Positions 17,728 to 26,607 are shown, counted from the stretch's first letter. The stretch is 64,000 nucleotides of DNA from Chryseobacterium sp. ERMR1:04 (GCF_001297705.1 NZ_LIRF01000004.1:62001-126000); one strand, 5' to 3'. Made by a program: numbers and translations. Notes: generated from the letters alone by a model not told the origin.

Positions 17728-19803
17728 ATGGAAAATAATACACTTCACGAAAAAGTTTCTCAGGATATTTTACTTAAGGCCTATAACCATATGATGCTCG
17801 CAAAAGCAATGGCCGACATATATGAAGAAAACAGAAACATCTGTAAATACGTTCATAGTACGTCTAGAGGTCATGAAGCCATTCAGTTGGCAACAGCCTA
17901 TCAATTAAAAAAAGAAGACTGGGTTTCTCCTTATTACAGAGACGAAAGTATCCTTCTTGGGATTGGTTTTGAGCCTTACCAATTGATGCTACAGTTATTG
18001 GCAAAAGCTGATGATCCTTTTTCAGGAGGTAGATCATATTATTCGCACCCTTCAAGCAGGGATGAAAATATGCCAAAGATCATTCATCAGAGCTCTGCAA
18101 CGGGAATGCAAACCATCCCTACCACCGGAGTTGCTCAGGGAATTAAATATATTCAGGATTTCGAATTACAAACTTTCGAAAACAATCCTGTTGTAGTATG
18201 TAGCCTTGGAGACAATTCGGTAACTGAAGGTGAAGTAAGTGAAGCATTACAGTTTGCTGCTTTGCACCAACTTCCTATTATTTTCCTGGTTCAGGATAAT
18301 GAATGGGGAATTTCTGTAACTAAAGAAGAAGCGAGAACATGTGATGCTTACGATTTCGTATCAGGATTTACAGGTTTAAGCAGAATGAGAGTTGACGGAA
18401 CAGATTTCACTGAAAGTTTCGAAGTGATGGAAAAAGCTTTTGAATTTGTAAGAACAGAAAGAAAGCCTTTAGTTGTTTGTGCTAAAACCGTATTAATTGG
18501 TCACCATACTTCAGGAGTAAGAAGAGAATTCTACAGAGATGAAGAAGATTTAACAAAACATAGAGCAAAAGATCCGGGAGAGATCCTCAGAAATCAATTA
18601 CTGGAATCTGGTGTAGATGAAGAATTATTAAAACAAATTACAAAAAAGGCAAGATTAGAAGCGGAAGAAGCTTTCCAAAGAGCTCAAAAAGCAGAAGATC
18701 CAAAGCCTGAAACGGTAATGCAACATATTTTTGCTCCAACCCCAATTACAGAGGAAGTTGGAACTCGTGAACCTGCAGGTGGTGAAAAAATCGTAATGGT
18801 GGATGCGGCCATTCATGCTATTCAGGAAATTATGTGGAAGCATCCTGAAGCATTGTTGTATGGACAGGATGTGGGCGAGAGAATCGGTGGAGTTTTCCGT
18901 GAAACGGTAACATTAGGTAAGAAATTCGGAAGCAAAAGAGTTTTCAATACTGCCATTCAGGAGGCTTATATCATCGGTTCAACAACAGGAATGAGTGCCG
19001 TTGGTTTAAAACCGATTGTTGAGGTTCAGTTTGCAGATTACATTTACCCTGGAATCAATCAGTTAATTACTGAAATTTCAAAATCAAACTATTTAAGCAA
19101 CGGAAAATTTCCGGTAAGCAATATTATCAGAGTTCCTATCGGAGCTTACGGAGGAGGCGGACCTTACCACAGTGGAAGCGTTGAAAGCATTCTCGCGAAC
19201 ATTAAAGGAATAAAAATCGCTTATCCAAGTAATGCAGCCGACTTTAAAGGTTTATTAAAAGCAGCTTATTATGATCCGAATCCGGTTGTAATGCTTGAAC
19301 ATAAAGGATTATACTGGAGTAAAGTTCCAGGAACTGAAGATGCCAAAACAATAGAACCTGCAGAAGATTATATTTTACCTTTTGGAAAAGGAAAAATCAT
19401 CATCGAAGCTGATAAAAATGAAATTGAAAAAGGCAGAACTTTATTGGTTGTAACTTACGGAATGGGAGTTTACTGGGCTAAAGAAGCTTCGAAAAGTTTT
19501 AATGGAAAAATTGAAGTGATCGATCTAAGAACAATCATTCCGTTAGATGAAGAATTGGTTTTTGAAAGAGTGAAAGCTCATGGAAAATGTATCGTTTTAA
19601 CAGAAGAACAACTCAACAATTCATTCGCTGAAGCCTTTGCTCATCGTATTTCTAAAAACTGCTTCAAATATCTGGATGCTCCTGTAGAAACAATGGGATC
19701 TTTAGATACCCCAGCCGTTCCGATCAACTTGATATTGGAAAAAGAAATGCTTCCTAATGCGGAGAAATTAGCCGCAAAAATTGAAGAAATGTTACAATAC
19801 TAA
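17728..19803 (+). CDS. fused E1 alpha/beta subunit of a 2-oxoacid dehydrogenase complex
   Basis: 691 residues from the ATG at 17728. An in-frame TTG at 17701 lies in the upstream terminator and is rejected. The N-terminal half is an E1 alpha subunit with the thiamine diphosphate motif GDNSVTEGEVSEAL through QDNEWGIS at about 161-195. The C-terminal half, from about residue 350, is a transketolase-like E1 beta subunit (DAAIHAIQEI, FNTAIQEAYIIG, VPIGAYGGGGPYHSGSVE). The two chains are normally separate; the fused form is common in Bacteroidota. The protein decarboxylates a 2-oxoacid and hands the acyl group to lipoyl-E2. Branched-chain 2-oxoacids are the most likely substrate, but pyruvate cannot be excluded from sequence alone. 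No E2 or E3 gene is adjacent. Confidence 0.92.
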   Translation: MENNTLHEKVSQDILLKAYNHMMLAKAMADIYEENRNICKYVHSTSRGHEAIQLATAYQLKKEDWVSPYYRDESILLGIGFEPYQLMLQLLAKADDPFSGGRSYYSHPSSRDENMPKIIHQSSATGMQTIPTTGVAQGIKYIQDFELQTFENNPVVVCSLGDNSVTEGEVSEALQFAALHQLPIIFLVQDNEWGISVTKEEARTCDAYDFVSGFTGLSRMRVDGTDFTESFEVMEKAFEFVRTERKPLVVCAKTVLIGHHTSGVRREFYRDEEDLTKHRAKDPGEILRNQLLESGVDEELLKQITKKARLEAEEAFQRAQKAEDPKPETVMQHIFAPTPITEEVGTREPAGGEKIVMVDAAIHAIQEIMWKHPEALLYGQDVGERIGGVFRETVTLGKKFGSKRVFNTAIQEAYIIGSTTGMSAVGLKPIVEVQFADYIYPGINQLITEISKSNYLSNGKFPVSNIIRVPIGAYGGGGPYHSGSVESILANIKGIKIAYPSNAADFKGLLKAAYYDPNPVVMLEHKGLYWSKVPGTEDAKTIEPAEDYILPFGKGKIIIEADKNEIEKGRTLLVVTYGMGVYWAKEASKSFNGKIEVIDLRTIIPLDEELVFERVKAHGKCIVLTEEQLNNSFAEAFAHRISKNCFKYLDAPVETMGSLDTPAVPINLILEKEMLPNAEKLAAKIEEMLQY

Positions 19804-19815
19804 ACATACCAACAG

Positions 19816-19843
19816 AACCTCTAAATTTATTAGAGGTTTTTTT
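19816..19843 (+). terminator. terminator of the E1 alpha/beta gene
   Basis: Perfect 9-bp stem AACCTCTAA / TTAGAGGTT with a 5-base loop, followed by seven T's. Confidence 0.9.
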
Positions 19844-20034
19844 ATGCATTTTTTCTATTTATCAAAAAACTTATCATACATTTAAGTATCTGATTTAAGA
19901 AAACATTTACAACCAAACACATTTCAGCAATGGCAACTATTTATCCCGCAAATCGGCATCTGCAGCCATAGCATCCAATTATTCTTGGTATCTATTTTGT
20001 TAACCCCATTCCCTCACTTTTAAACTTCACACTG

Positions 20035-21066
20035 ATGATTACTACCAAATACGTCAATTACAAACAGGTTCTCAACTTATCCGGTCATCATTTGATCTGG
20101 GTTTCAATCTGGTGTACACTGATTGCTGCCCTATTCTATTTCTTTAATTGGCATTGGATGACTATTCCTTGGGTTCCCGTTGCGTTGATTGGTACTGCAG
20201 AAGCGTTCTTGGTAGGTTTTAAAAACAATCAGGCCTATGACAGACTTTGGGAAGCCCGAAAAATATGGGGTGGAATTGTAAACTCAAGTCGATCATTTGC
20301 ATCAATGGTTTATGCTTTTGATCTAAAAAATGAAGAAATAGGAACTTTTGATCTTGCTGACCGAAGAAAAAGAATTATATACCGTCATATCGCATGGCTG
20401 TATGCTTTCCGTGAGCAACTTTTGGTTCCTGCAGAATGGGAACACATCAGCAATGAAGATGAAAGCTTTAAAAATATCGACCTTAAACGTCACAGATTAA
20501 TAAAAGCAGGTTTTCCGGATTATGGAAGAACGCCTATTTTCTTACATAAATATCTTTCAGAAGAAGAGTTTGAATTACAATCTGATTATAAAAATTTTGC
20601 GACTTATTTAATATCGAAACAGGCAAAAGAAATCAATGATTTAAAAAATGATAACGTAATCTCAGAATTTAATCAAAAGCAGCTACAAGATTGTTTAAAT
20701 GATTTTTACAATTATCAGGGACAGGCAGAAAGAATTAAAAAATTCCCATCACCAAGACAGTTTGCCAGTACAGCATTTGTCTTTAATATTCTTTTTATTC
20801 TATTGCTTCCATTAGGTTTGGTCAACGAATTCGCCAAATTGGGTGACTGGGGAATCTGGACCTCTATTCCTTTCTGTATCATTATCGGATGGGTTTACAT
20901 TATTATGGAATTGGTAGGTGACTATTCTGAAAACCCTTTTGGAGGCTTGATGTTCGACGTTCCGATGCTCTCCATTTGCAGAGCCATTGAGATTGATCTT
21001 TTACAAATGGGAGGAGAAACAGATTTACCTGAATCTATTTCTTCTAAAAACGGAGTTTTAGTTTAA
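20035..21066 (+). CDS. bestrophin family ion channel
   Basis: 343 residues, the usual length for bacterial bestrophin-like (formerly UPF0187) proteins. Hydrophobic segments lie at about 18-60 and 235-290. The family hallmark is visible as NNQAYDRLWEARKIWGGIVN at about 63-82, and ENPFGG near the C-terminus matches the conserved DNPF-type motif. Bacterial homologues form pentameric cation channels in the inner membrane, so selectivity should not be assumed to be for chloride. It is a single gene, ending 3 bases before the convergent Lrp gene. Confidence 0.88.
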   Translation: MITTKYVNYKQVLNLSGHHLIWVSIWCTLIAALFYFFNWHWMTIPWVPVALIGTAEAFLVGFKNNQAYDRLWEARKIWGGIVNSSRSFASMVYAFDLKNEEIGTFDLADRRKRIIYRHIAWLYAFREQLLVPAEWEHISNEDESFKNIDLKRHRLIKAGFPDYGRTPIFLHKYLSEEEFELQSDYKNFATYLISKQAKEINDLKNDNVISEFNQKQLQDCLNDFYNYQGQAERIKKFPSPRQFASTAFVFNILFILLLPLGLVNEFAKLGDWGIWTSIPFCIIIGWVYIIMELVGDYSENPFGGLMFDVPMLSICRAIEIDLLQMGGETDLPESISSKNGVLV

Positions 21067-21069
21067 AAA

Positions 21070-21528
21070 TTACAAAACAATTGCCGTTGTATTTTTCACC
21101 TCAGAGATCATAAATGAACTGTGGGTACTTGCGATATGTTGTAAAGTCGTGAGTTTAGACAACATAAAATTACGATAGTCTGCCATATCCTTAACCCCAA
21201 TTTTAAGAATATAATCATAATCTCCGCTTACATGAAAACACTCGGTCACTTCTTGTAAACTCATTATTTCTCTTTCAAACTGAAGCACATATTCTTTTTT
21301 ATGCTGAGTCAGTTTTACATGACACAGAACTATAAAATCTTTATCAACCTTATGCCTGTCGAGAATGGCTACATATTTTGAAATTACACCTGTATTTTCA
21401 AGCTTTTTAATTCGCTCATAAACAGCAGTTATCGACAATCCAAGTTTATAAGACAACTCTTTGGTGGTTTGTTTAGAGTCCTGTTGCAAAAAAAGAAGCA
21501 GTTTCTTATCAATTTCATCAAACGCCAT
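21070..21528 (-). CDS. Lrp/AsnC family transcriptional regulator
   Basis: 152 residues. Residues 1-60 form the winged helix-turn-helix (DEIDKKLLLFLQQDSKQTTK, LSITAVYERIKKLE). Residues about 65-145 form the RAM/ACT-like effector domain (HVSGDYDYILKI). Lrp-type proteins assemble as dimers to octamers and respond to amino acids. It is transcribed divergently from the PLP lyase at 21686, a typical arrangement for a local regulator of amino-acid catabolism. That this regulator senses the lyase substrate, such as methionine, is inference. Confidence 0.93.
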   Translation of the reverse strand: MAFDEIDKKLLLFLQQDSKQTTKELSYKLGLSITAVYERIKKLENTGVISKYVAILDRHKVDKDFIVLCHVKLTQHKKEYVLQFEREIMSLQEVTECFHVSGDYDYILKIGVKDMADYRNFMLSKLTTLQHIASTHSSFMISEVKNTTAIVL

Positions 21529-21559
21529 AGATAATTTTTTGGTTACAATTTACAATACT

Positions 21560-21567
21560 CAAATATA
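21560..21567 (-). promoter_or_regulatory. -7 box for the Lrp-type regulator
   Basis: TATATTTG on the minus strand fits TAnnTTTG and lies 31 bases before the Lrp start codon. Confidence 0.5.
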
Positions 21568-21642
21568 AAAAACTTTTTTTCGGCATAAATAACAATATGC
21601 AGTTTTATATTCTAATATTTCAAAAATATATTGTAATAATTG

Positions 21643-21656
21643 TTGAATTAATTCAA
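21643..21656. promoter_or_regulatory. possible Lrp operator, 14-bp palindrome
   Basis: TTGAATTAATTCAA is a perfect palindrome in the divergent Lrp/lyase intergenic region, 29 bases before the lyase start. Lrp family sites are AT-rich dyads of this size. AT-rich DNA also makes such palindromes by chance. Confidence 0.35.
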
Positions 21657-21685
21657 ATTTAACCAAACGAAAAAACAAAAGTATC

Positions 21686-22912
21686 ATGAATGACTTTAAT
21701 GCAGCCAATGAAATACAGGATTTACAATATTTCGGTGAATTTGGCGGAGTAAACCCATCAATTTCTGATAGTTCTACTTATACTTTTCTTTCTGCAAAAA
21801 CAATGTTTGATACATTTGAAGGAAATGCAGACGGATGTTATTTATATTCAAGGCATTCATCGCCCATGAATTTATATCTTTCCCAAGCATTAGCAAAACT
21901 GGAAAATACAGAGACCGCCAACGTTACCGCATCAGGAATGGGAGCCATCACCTCTGTTTTAATGCAGATTTGTAAAAGTGGTGATCATATTATTTCCAGC
22001 CGAACAATTTACGGTGGTACCTATGCTTTCCTGAAAAACTTTCTTCCTCCTTATCATATTGAAACCTCATTTTTAGATATTAATGATTTTGAAGCCATTG
22101 AAGCTTCTATACAACCCAATACAAAAGTTATTTATTGTGAAAGCGTAAGCAATCCGCTTCTTGAAGTTGCTGATCTTAAAAGACTTTCTGAGATCTGTAA
22201 AAAACACCACTTAAAACTGATTGTTGACAACACCTTCTCTCCTCTTTCAATCTCACCTGCTTTATTAGGCGCTGATATTGTAATTCACAGTTTAACCAAA
22301 TTCATCAATGGAAGCAGTGATACCGTGGGCGGAGTCTATTGCGGAACACAAGAGTTTATTAATGACACCAAAAATGTAAATTCAGGGGCTTGCATGTTAC
22401 TTGGACCTACCATGGATAGTTTCAGATCTGCAAGTATTCTCAAGAATTTAAGAACGTTACATATCAGAATCAAACAACACAGTCATAACGCAATGTATCT
22501 GGCTGAAAGATTTGAAAAAGACGGATTAAGAGTAGTTTATCCCGGTCTGAAATCTCATAGAAATCATGAATTAATGAAAAGCATGATGCATGAAGAATAC
22601 GGATTCGGCGGATTACTGACTTTAGATGCAGGAACTACAGACAAAGCCAATGAATTGATGGAAATGATGCAGCAGGAAAACTTAGGCTATCTGGCAGTAA
22701 GTTTAGGCTTCTATAAAACATTATTCTCATGCTCAGGAAGCTCAACTTCTTCTGAAATTCCGGAAGAGGAACGCGCTGAAATGGGAATATCCGATGGACT
22801 GATCAGATTCTCAATAGGATTAGATCACGACATCAAACGAACGTACGAAAAGATGAAGGAATGCATATATAAAGTAGGCATTCTTAACCATGAGACCATC
22901 TCTATATTCTAA
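21686..22912 (+). CDS. Cys/Met metabolism PLP-dependent lyase (methionine gamma-lyase-like)
   Basis: 408 residues of the trans-sulfuration (Cys/Met metabolism) family. The PLP-binding lysine is K205 in HSLTKFINGSSD. Other family features are ASGMGAITSVL (phosphate-binding loop), YSRHSSPM near residues 55-62, YCESVSNP and VDNTFSPL. Members include cystathionine gamma-synthase, cystathionine lyases and methionine gamma-lyase. The unusual N-terminal extension (NEIQDLQYFGEFGGVNPSIS) and the Lrp partner suggest a catabolic methionine gamma-lyase-like role, but the substrate is not settled by sequence. It has its own terminator. Confidence 0.88.
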   Translation: MNDFNAANEIQDLQYFGEFGGVNPSISDSSTYTFLSAKTMFDTFEGNADGCYLYSRHSSPMNLYLSQALAKLENTETANVTASGMGAITSVLMQICKSGDHIISSRTIYGGTYAFLKNFLPPYHIETSFLDINDFEAIEASIQPNTKVIYCESVSNPLLEVADLKRLSEICKKHHLKLIVDNTFSPLSISPALLGADIVIHSLTKFINGSSDTVGGVYCGTQEFINDTKNVNSGACMLLGPTMDSFRSASILKNLRTLHIRIKQHSHNAMYLAERFEKDGLRVVYPGLKSHRNHELMKSMMHEEYGFGGLLTLDAGTTDKANELMEMMQQENLGYLAVSLGFYKTLFSCSGSSTSSEIPEEERAEMGISDGLIRFSIGLDHDIKRTYEKMKECIYKVGILNHETISIF

Positions 22913-22922
22913 TTATTGTTAT

Positions 22923-22953
22923 AAAAGCTGTTGAATTTCAACAGCTTTTATTA
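22923..22953 (+). terminator. terminator of the PLP lyase gene
   Basis: AAAAGCTGTTG / CAACAGCTTTT stem of 11 bp with a 5-base loop, then a T-rich tail, about 10 bases after the stop codon. Confidence 0.85.
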
Positions 22954-23098
22954 TTTTGATTCTTCTTCTATCGTAAATCATTTTTGGAGTGAATGTTTTT
23001 CTTTTTTAACGCAATGTTCGCAACGTTTATTTTAAAATGATTCCGTATATTTTTTGTTGGCAATGGCTATTCACTCAGCTAAGATCTTAAAGCGAATC

Positions 23099-23235
23099 TG
23101 TCATTCTGAACAAAGCAAAGCGCAGTGAAGAATCTATTTTCATCTCATATTTTATCCATAACATTTGTCATCCTGTAAGGATCTCAACAACGCAATTTTA
23201 AAACGATGTATAGATTCTTTCAGAATGACAAACTG
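23099..23235. repeat. inverted GTCATTCTGA / TTTCAGAATGAC repeat cluster
   Basis: The left copy is at 23099-23136 (GTCATTCTGA ... GAATCTA) and the inverted right copy at 23211-23231 (TAGATTC ... CAGAATGAC). A partial copy GTCATCCTG..AGGATCT lies between them near 23167. The phrase TTTCAG.ATGACAAACTG recurs at 61670 and 61959. Confidence 0.65.
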
Positions 23236-23316
23236 ACCGTTGAGATGATGACGGAAATGTAAAAAGGCGACAAATACCTAACTCAGATGTTCTAGGTTAT
23301 TTTTTTAAGTTAGAGC

Positions 23317-23349
23317 AAACCTAACAGGTTTTTGAAACCTGTTAGGTTT
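23317..23349. repeat. 33-bp palindromic dispersed repeat, copy 1
   Basis: Perfect 15-bp arms AAACCTAACAGGTTT and AAACCTGTTAGGTTT with loop TTG. A second copy with the same arms lies at 61891-61923. Confidence 0.85.
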
Positions 23350-23414
23350 AGATTTGACATATAATCAAGGACAAAATTTATAGTGAAGATGATAATCTAA
23401 TAAGAACGACCACA

Positions 23415-23485
23415 ACCCTAGCCCAGATTGAAGAGAAAATCCTTTTTTGAAAAAAAGATTGTAACGGAAAGCTGGAAATAGCTTC
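23415..23485 (+). repeat. dispersed structured element, copy 1
   Basis: Begins ACCCTAGCCC.GATTG and ends GGAAATAGCTTC, with a central T-run/A-run inverted pair. It aligns along its length with 62019-62089, and at both ends with 43741-43852. Confidence 0.7.
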
Positions 23486-23538
23486 AAAAAATAAGAATAA
23501 AACGATAATTCAACAAAGCCAAATAGCTCCCGAACAAA

Positions 23539-24543
23539 TTACTTCTTATGAAAATGCTTAGGGAAAGCATCTTCCGGTTTCATTCTCAAAATATTTAATA
23601 AAACCCAAGATTTTAAAAATCCATATCCGTAGGAAAACATCTGAATGTAGGTTGAAATAACCGCCATTCCGGCAATACTGATATTTTTAGTCACTATTAA
23701 AGCATGGAAAAGCACCATCACTGTATATAATCCATAAAATGCCAGAATAATTCCTCTTCCAAGTAAAAAATATTCAATGAACCCCAAAATATAACCCAAC
23801 ATAAATAAAGTGGGAAAGGCAAACGAAATTTTCACATAGTTCGGATGTCTTTGATTAAGAATCGGTCTGGCACAGCCAAACTGATACACTTGCTTTGAAA
23901 ATTTACCAAAATCTACTCTACGCTTGTGATATACAGCAATCGTATCAAAAAAAGCAGTGGTAAATCCATTCTCCCAAAGGGTCATCGACAAGTCTGGATC
24001 TTCACCGATTCGCATTTCAGAAAATCCACCTACTTTTTCAAAAACTTCTTTCTTTACCCCCATGTTGAAACTTCGTGGCTGAAATTTTGAAACCGCTTTT
24101 TTATTTCCTCTAATTCCACCCGTCGTAAAAACAGAGGTCATGGAATATGAGATGGCTTTCTGCATTAAATTAAAGCCTTTATGCGCTTTATCTGCTCCAC
24201 CAAAAGCGTCACATGGAATTTCTACAATATCCTTTTTAATATTCTCAATATAATCTTTCTCTACAATCACATCGCTATCTACAAAAACAAGCCATTCATT
24301 TTCTGCTCTTTTTGCGCCATAATTTCTTGATAAACCAGGTCCGGAATTATCTTTTCGGAAATACTTAAGATCCAATATTTCTTCAAAGTTTTTAATGGTT
24401 GGCTTAAGATCCATAAAAGAACCATCATCCACGATAATGATCTCAAAATCTTTATCTGTTTGTTGAGTAAGAGAATTTAATAACTCAAAAAGTTCATCTT
24501 TTCGGTTAAAAATAGCAACGACGATGGAAATTGTAGGTTTCAA
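23539..24543 (-). CDS. glycosyltransferase family 2
   Basis: 334 residues. The N-terminal GT-A fold starts SIVVAIFNRKDEL with the nucleotide-sugar aspartates in IIIVDDGS (39-40) and the DxD-type motif DSD at 89-91. A GPGLSRNYGAKRA segment and a later GEDPDLS (acceptor/base region) fit inverting GT2 enzymes. Two hydrophobic segments at about 238-290 and a further one near 300 would anchor the C-terminus in the inner membrane. The substrate is unknown; cell-surface glycan or glycolipid synthesis is the usual role. It stands alone, with a 198-base upstream region before the divergent SDR gene. Confidence 0.9.
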   Translation of the reverse strand: MKPTISIVVAIFNRKDELFELLNSLTQQTDKDFEIIIVDDGSFMDLKPTIKNFEEILDLKYFRKDNSGPGLSRNYGAKRAENEWLVFVDSDVIVEKDYIENIKKDIVEIPCDAFGGADKAHKGFNLMQKAISYSMTSVFTTGGIRGNKKAVSKFQPRSFNMGVKKEVFEKVGGFSEMRIGEDPDLSMTLWENGFTTAFFDTIAVYHKRRVDFGKFSKQVYQFGCARPILNQRHPNYVKISFAFPTLFMLGYILGFIEYFLLGRGIILAFYGLYTVMVLFHALIVTKNISIAGMAVISTYIQMFSYGYGFLKSWVLLNILRMKPEDAFPKHFHKK

Positions 24544-24708
24544 ATTGAAAATTTTTCAAAATTAATTATTCATGAAGGAACTCGCAAACTCTTTACCCGA
24601 CATTATGATTTAATTATAAAAATATCTTGGCTAATCATTCTTTCAAAAATGACATTTTAAACAAAACTATTTGGCATTGTAAACAAATTCATCCACGATT
24701 TTACGCTC

Positions 24709-24716
24709 TAATTTTG
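24709..24716 (+). promoter_or_regulatory. -7 box for the SDR gene
   Basis: TAATTTTG fits TAnnTTTG and ends 25 bases before the ATG at 24742. The same octamer precedes the adjacent AraC gene. Confidence 0.55.
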
Positions 24717-24741
24717 TCTCAACAAACTAAAACATTTAAAA

Positions 24742-25749
24742 ATGAAACCTACAACAGTACAACAACCTATCAATTCGGGCTTTGATGCAGAATCAACTGC
24801 GCAGGAAGTTATTAAAGGAATTGATTTTTCAGGAAAAATTGCAATCGTAACCGGAGGTTATGCAGGAATTGGCTTAGAAACTACAAGAATATTGGTTTCT
24901 GCAGGAGCAAAAGTAATCATTCCCGTAAGAGACCTCGAAAAAGCAGAGAAAAACCTAGCAGGAATTTCTAATATTGAATTAGAAAAATTAGATCTGATGA
25001 ATCCGGAATCTATTGAAAATTTTGCCGAAAAATTTCTTACCTCAGGCAGACCGCTTGATTTATTGATCAATAATGCAGGTATCATGTGGGTTCCACTACA
25101 AAGAGACAGCAGAGGAATTGAATCTCAACTGGCAGTTAATTATTTAGGTCAATTTCACCTTACTTTCAAATTATGGCCTGCTCTTAAAAAGGCAGACGGA
25201 GCAAGAGTAATTAATGTTTCATCTTTTGGCCATCAGATGTCGCCTTTTAATTTTGAAGATCCTAATTTTGAGAAAAGAGAATATCAAACCCTTTTGGGGT
25301 ACGGACAATCAAAAACCGCGTGTAATCTTTTTGCTGTGGAATTAGACAAAAGAGCAAAAGAATTTAATGTACGAGCCTATTCTCTACATCCAGGTTCTGT
25401 GTACGGAACCGATCTTGGAAGAGATGAACCAATTGATCTGTACATCCAAATGGGAACTCATGATGAAACGGGAACAATAAAACCTGAAGTTGAAGCCAAA
25501 TTAAAAACAGTTCCTCAAGGTGCAGCCACTACAATCTGGTGTGCAACCAGCCCTTTGCTTGAAAATTTGGGTGGAGTTTATTGTGAAAATTGCGATATTG
25601 CAGAAATTGATTTAGGTCAAATTGAGCACAGATATGACAATCCATCAACTATACGAGGCGTTCAACCCTATTCCATAAACAAAGAAAATGCTGAGCGTTT
25701 ATGGAAATTGAGCGAAGAAATGCTGGGAATACAATTTGATGTAGAATAA
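24742..25749 (+). CDS. short-chain dehydrogenase/reductase family oxidoreductase
   Basis: 335 residues with a Rossmann fold. The cofactor motif is TGGYAGIG at 37-44, followed by R at the end of the second strand (VIIPVRDLEKAE), which favours NADP(H). NNAG lies near 112, and the active-site YGQSK has Y187 and K191. The C-terminal ~70 residues are longer than in minimal SDRs and resemble the retinol-dehydrogenase/WW-oxidoreductase-like subgroup. The substrate is unknown. The AraC-type regulator gene follows in the same direction after 42 bases with its own -7 box, so the pair may form a small redox-response unit. Confidence 0.9.
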   Translation: MKPTTVQQPINSGFDAESTAQEVIKGIDFSGKIAIVTGGYAGIGLETTRILVSAGAKVIIPVRDLEKAEKNLAGISNIELEKLDLMNPESIENFAEKFLTSGRPLDLLINNAGIMWVPLQRDSRGIESQLAVNYLGQFHLTFKLWPALKKADGARVINVSSFGHQMSPFNFEDPNFEKREYQTLLGYGQSKTACNLFAVELDKRAKEFNVRAYSLHPGSVYGTDLGRDEPIDLYIQMGTHDETGTIKPEVEAKLKTVPQGAATTIWCATSPLLENLGGVYCENCDIAEIDLGQIEHRYDNPSTIRGVQPYSINKENAERLWKLSEEMLGIQFDVE

Positions 25750-25764
25750 TCTGTCTTAAATAAA

Positions 25765-25772
25765 TAATTTTG
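25765..25772 (+). promoter_or_regulatory. -7 box for the AraC-type regulator
   Basis: TAATTTTG fits TAnnTTTG, 19 bases before the ATG at 25792, in the 42-base gap after the SDR gene. Confidence 0.5.
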
Positions 25773-25791
25773 TCATTAGAAATTAACCACA

Positions 25792-26598
25792 ATGGATTTC
25801 CATATACAATATATCACACCAGACATTAAGCTTTCCTCGTATGAGGACAAGCTTTTTAAAACAGAAACCGTTTTTGAATTTCACATGCTGGTGTGGTTTA
25901 TTTCCGGTGAAACTAAAATCATTCAGGCTGACCAGGTTTATGTTTTTAAAGCTGGTGATATTTTTCTTATTCCAAGAAATACATTGGCAACTATCATCAA
26001 TTATCCAAAAGCCGGACTTCCACACAAAGCCGTAGTCATGCATCTTACGACTGAACGATTAAAAGAGTTCTACTCTACCATCCATTTCCCTCAAAACCTT
26101 AACAAGGAAGATTCTAAAATTTTCAGTTTTGATAAGCATCCTTTACTTGAAAGCTGCCTGGCTTCCTTAATTCCTTATTTTGATGTAAAAGAAAACTTCC
26201 CTGAAAATATAGCCTCATTAAAGATCACGGAAGCGATCAGTATTTTAAGAATTATTGATAAAAATACAGATTCATTATTAGCTAATTTTGAAGAACCCGG
26301 AAAGATTAATCTAACCAACTTCATGGAAAAGAATTATATGTTTAATATGTCATTGGAAAGGTTTGGTTATCTCACAGGAAGAAGTCTCTCAACCTTTAAT
26401 CGGGATTTCAGAAAGATATTTAAAGCAACACCTCAGCGCTGGCTTACCCACAAACGTCTGGAACTGGCCTATTATCATTTAACCGAAAAGAATAAAAAAC
26501 CATCAGACGTTTTTCTGGAAGTAGGGTTTGAGGATTTATCACATTTTTCTTATGCTTTTAAAAAGCAATTTGGATGTGCACCGTCTGCTTTGAAATAA
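25792..26598 (+). CDS. AraC family transcriptional regulator
   Basis: 268 residues. The N-terminal half is a cupin-like effector domain (VFKAGDIFLIPRNTLATI at about 44-61). The C-terminal ~100 residues carry the two helix-turn-helix motifs of AraC/XylS proteins (MSLERFGYLTGRSLSTFNRD, then the hallmark DVFLEVGFEDLSHFSYAFKK). It ends 9 bases before a convergent membrane protein gene. Its neighbour, the SDR at 24742, is the obvious candidate target, but that is inference from position. Confidence 0.92.
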   Translation: MDFHIQYITPDIKLSSYEDKLFKTETVFEFHMLVWFISGETKIIQADQVYVFKAGDIFLIPRNTLATIINYPKAGLPHKAVVMHLTTERLKEFYSTIHFPQNLNKEDSKIFSFDKHPLLESCLASLIPYFDVKENFPENIASLKITEAISILRIIDKNTDSLLANFEEPGKINLTNFMEKNYMFNMSLERFGYLTGRSLSTFNRDFRKIFKATPQRWLTHKRLELAYYHLTEKNKKPSDVFLEVGFEDLSHFSYAFKKQFGCAPSALK

Positions 26599-26607
26599 AT
26601 TAATTCA

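Larger units (their letters stand above)
22954..23538. other. gene-free repeat mosaic
   Basis: No credible ORF. The stretch holds a family of short GTCATTCTGA...AATCT repeats (23099-23235), a 33-bp palindrome (23317-23349) and a 71-bp element (23415-23485). Related copies of all three lie at 61666-62089. It separates the lyase from the convergent glycosyltransferase gene. Confidence 0.7.

Noticed and set aside
23099..23485. Insertion sequence remnant
   Set aside because: No transposase fragment or IS-type terminal repeats with target duplication could be found; only short dispersed repeats are present.
24541..24570. Palindrome near the glycosyltransferase start (TTGAAAA/TTTTCAA)
   Set aside because: It is short, low-complexity A/T and likely by chance in this base composition.
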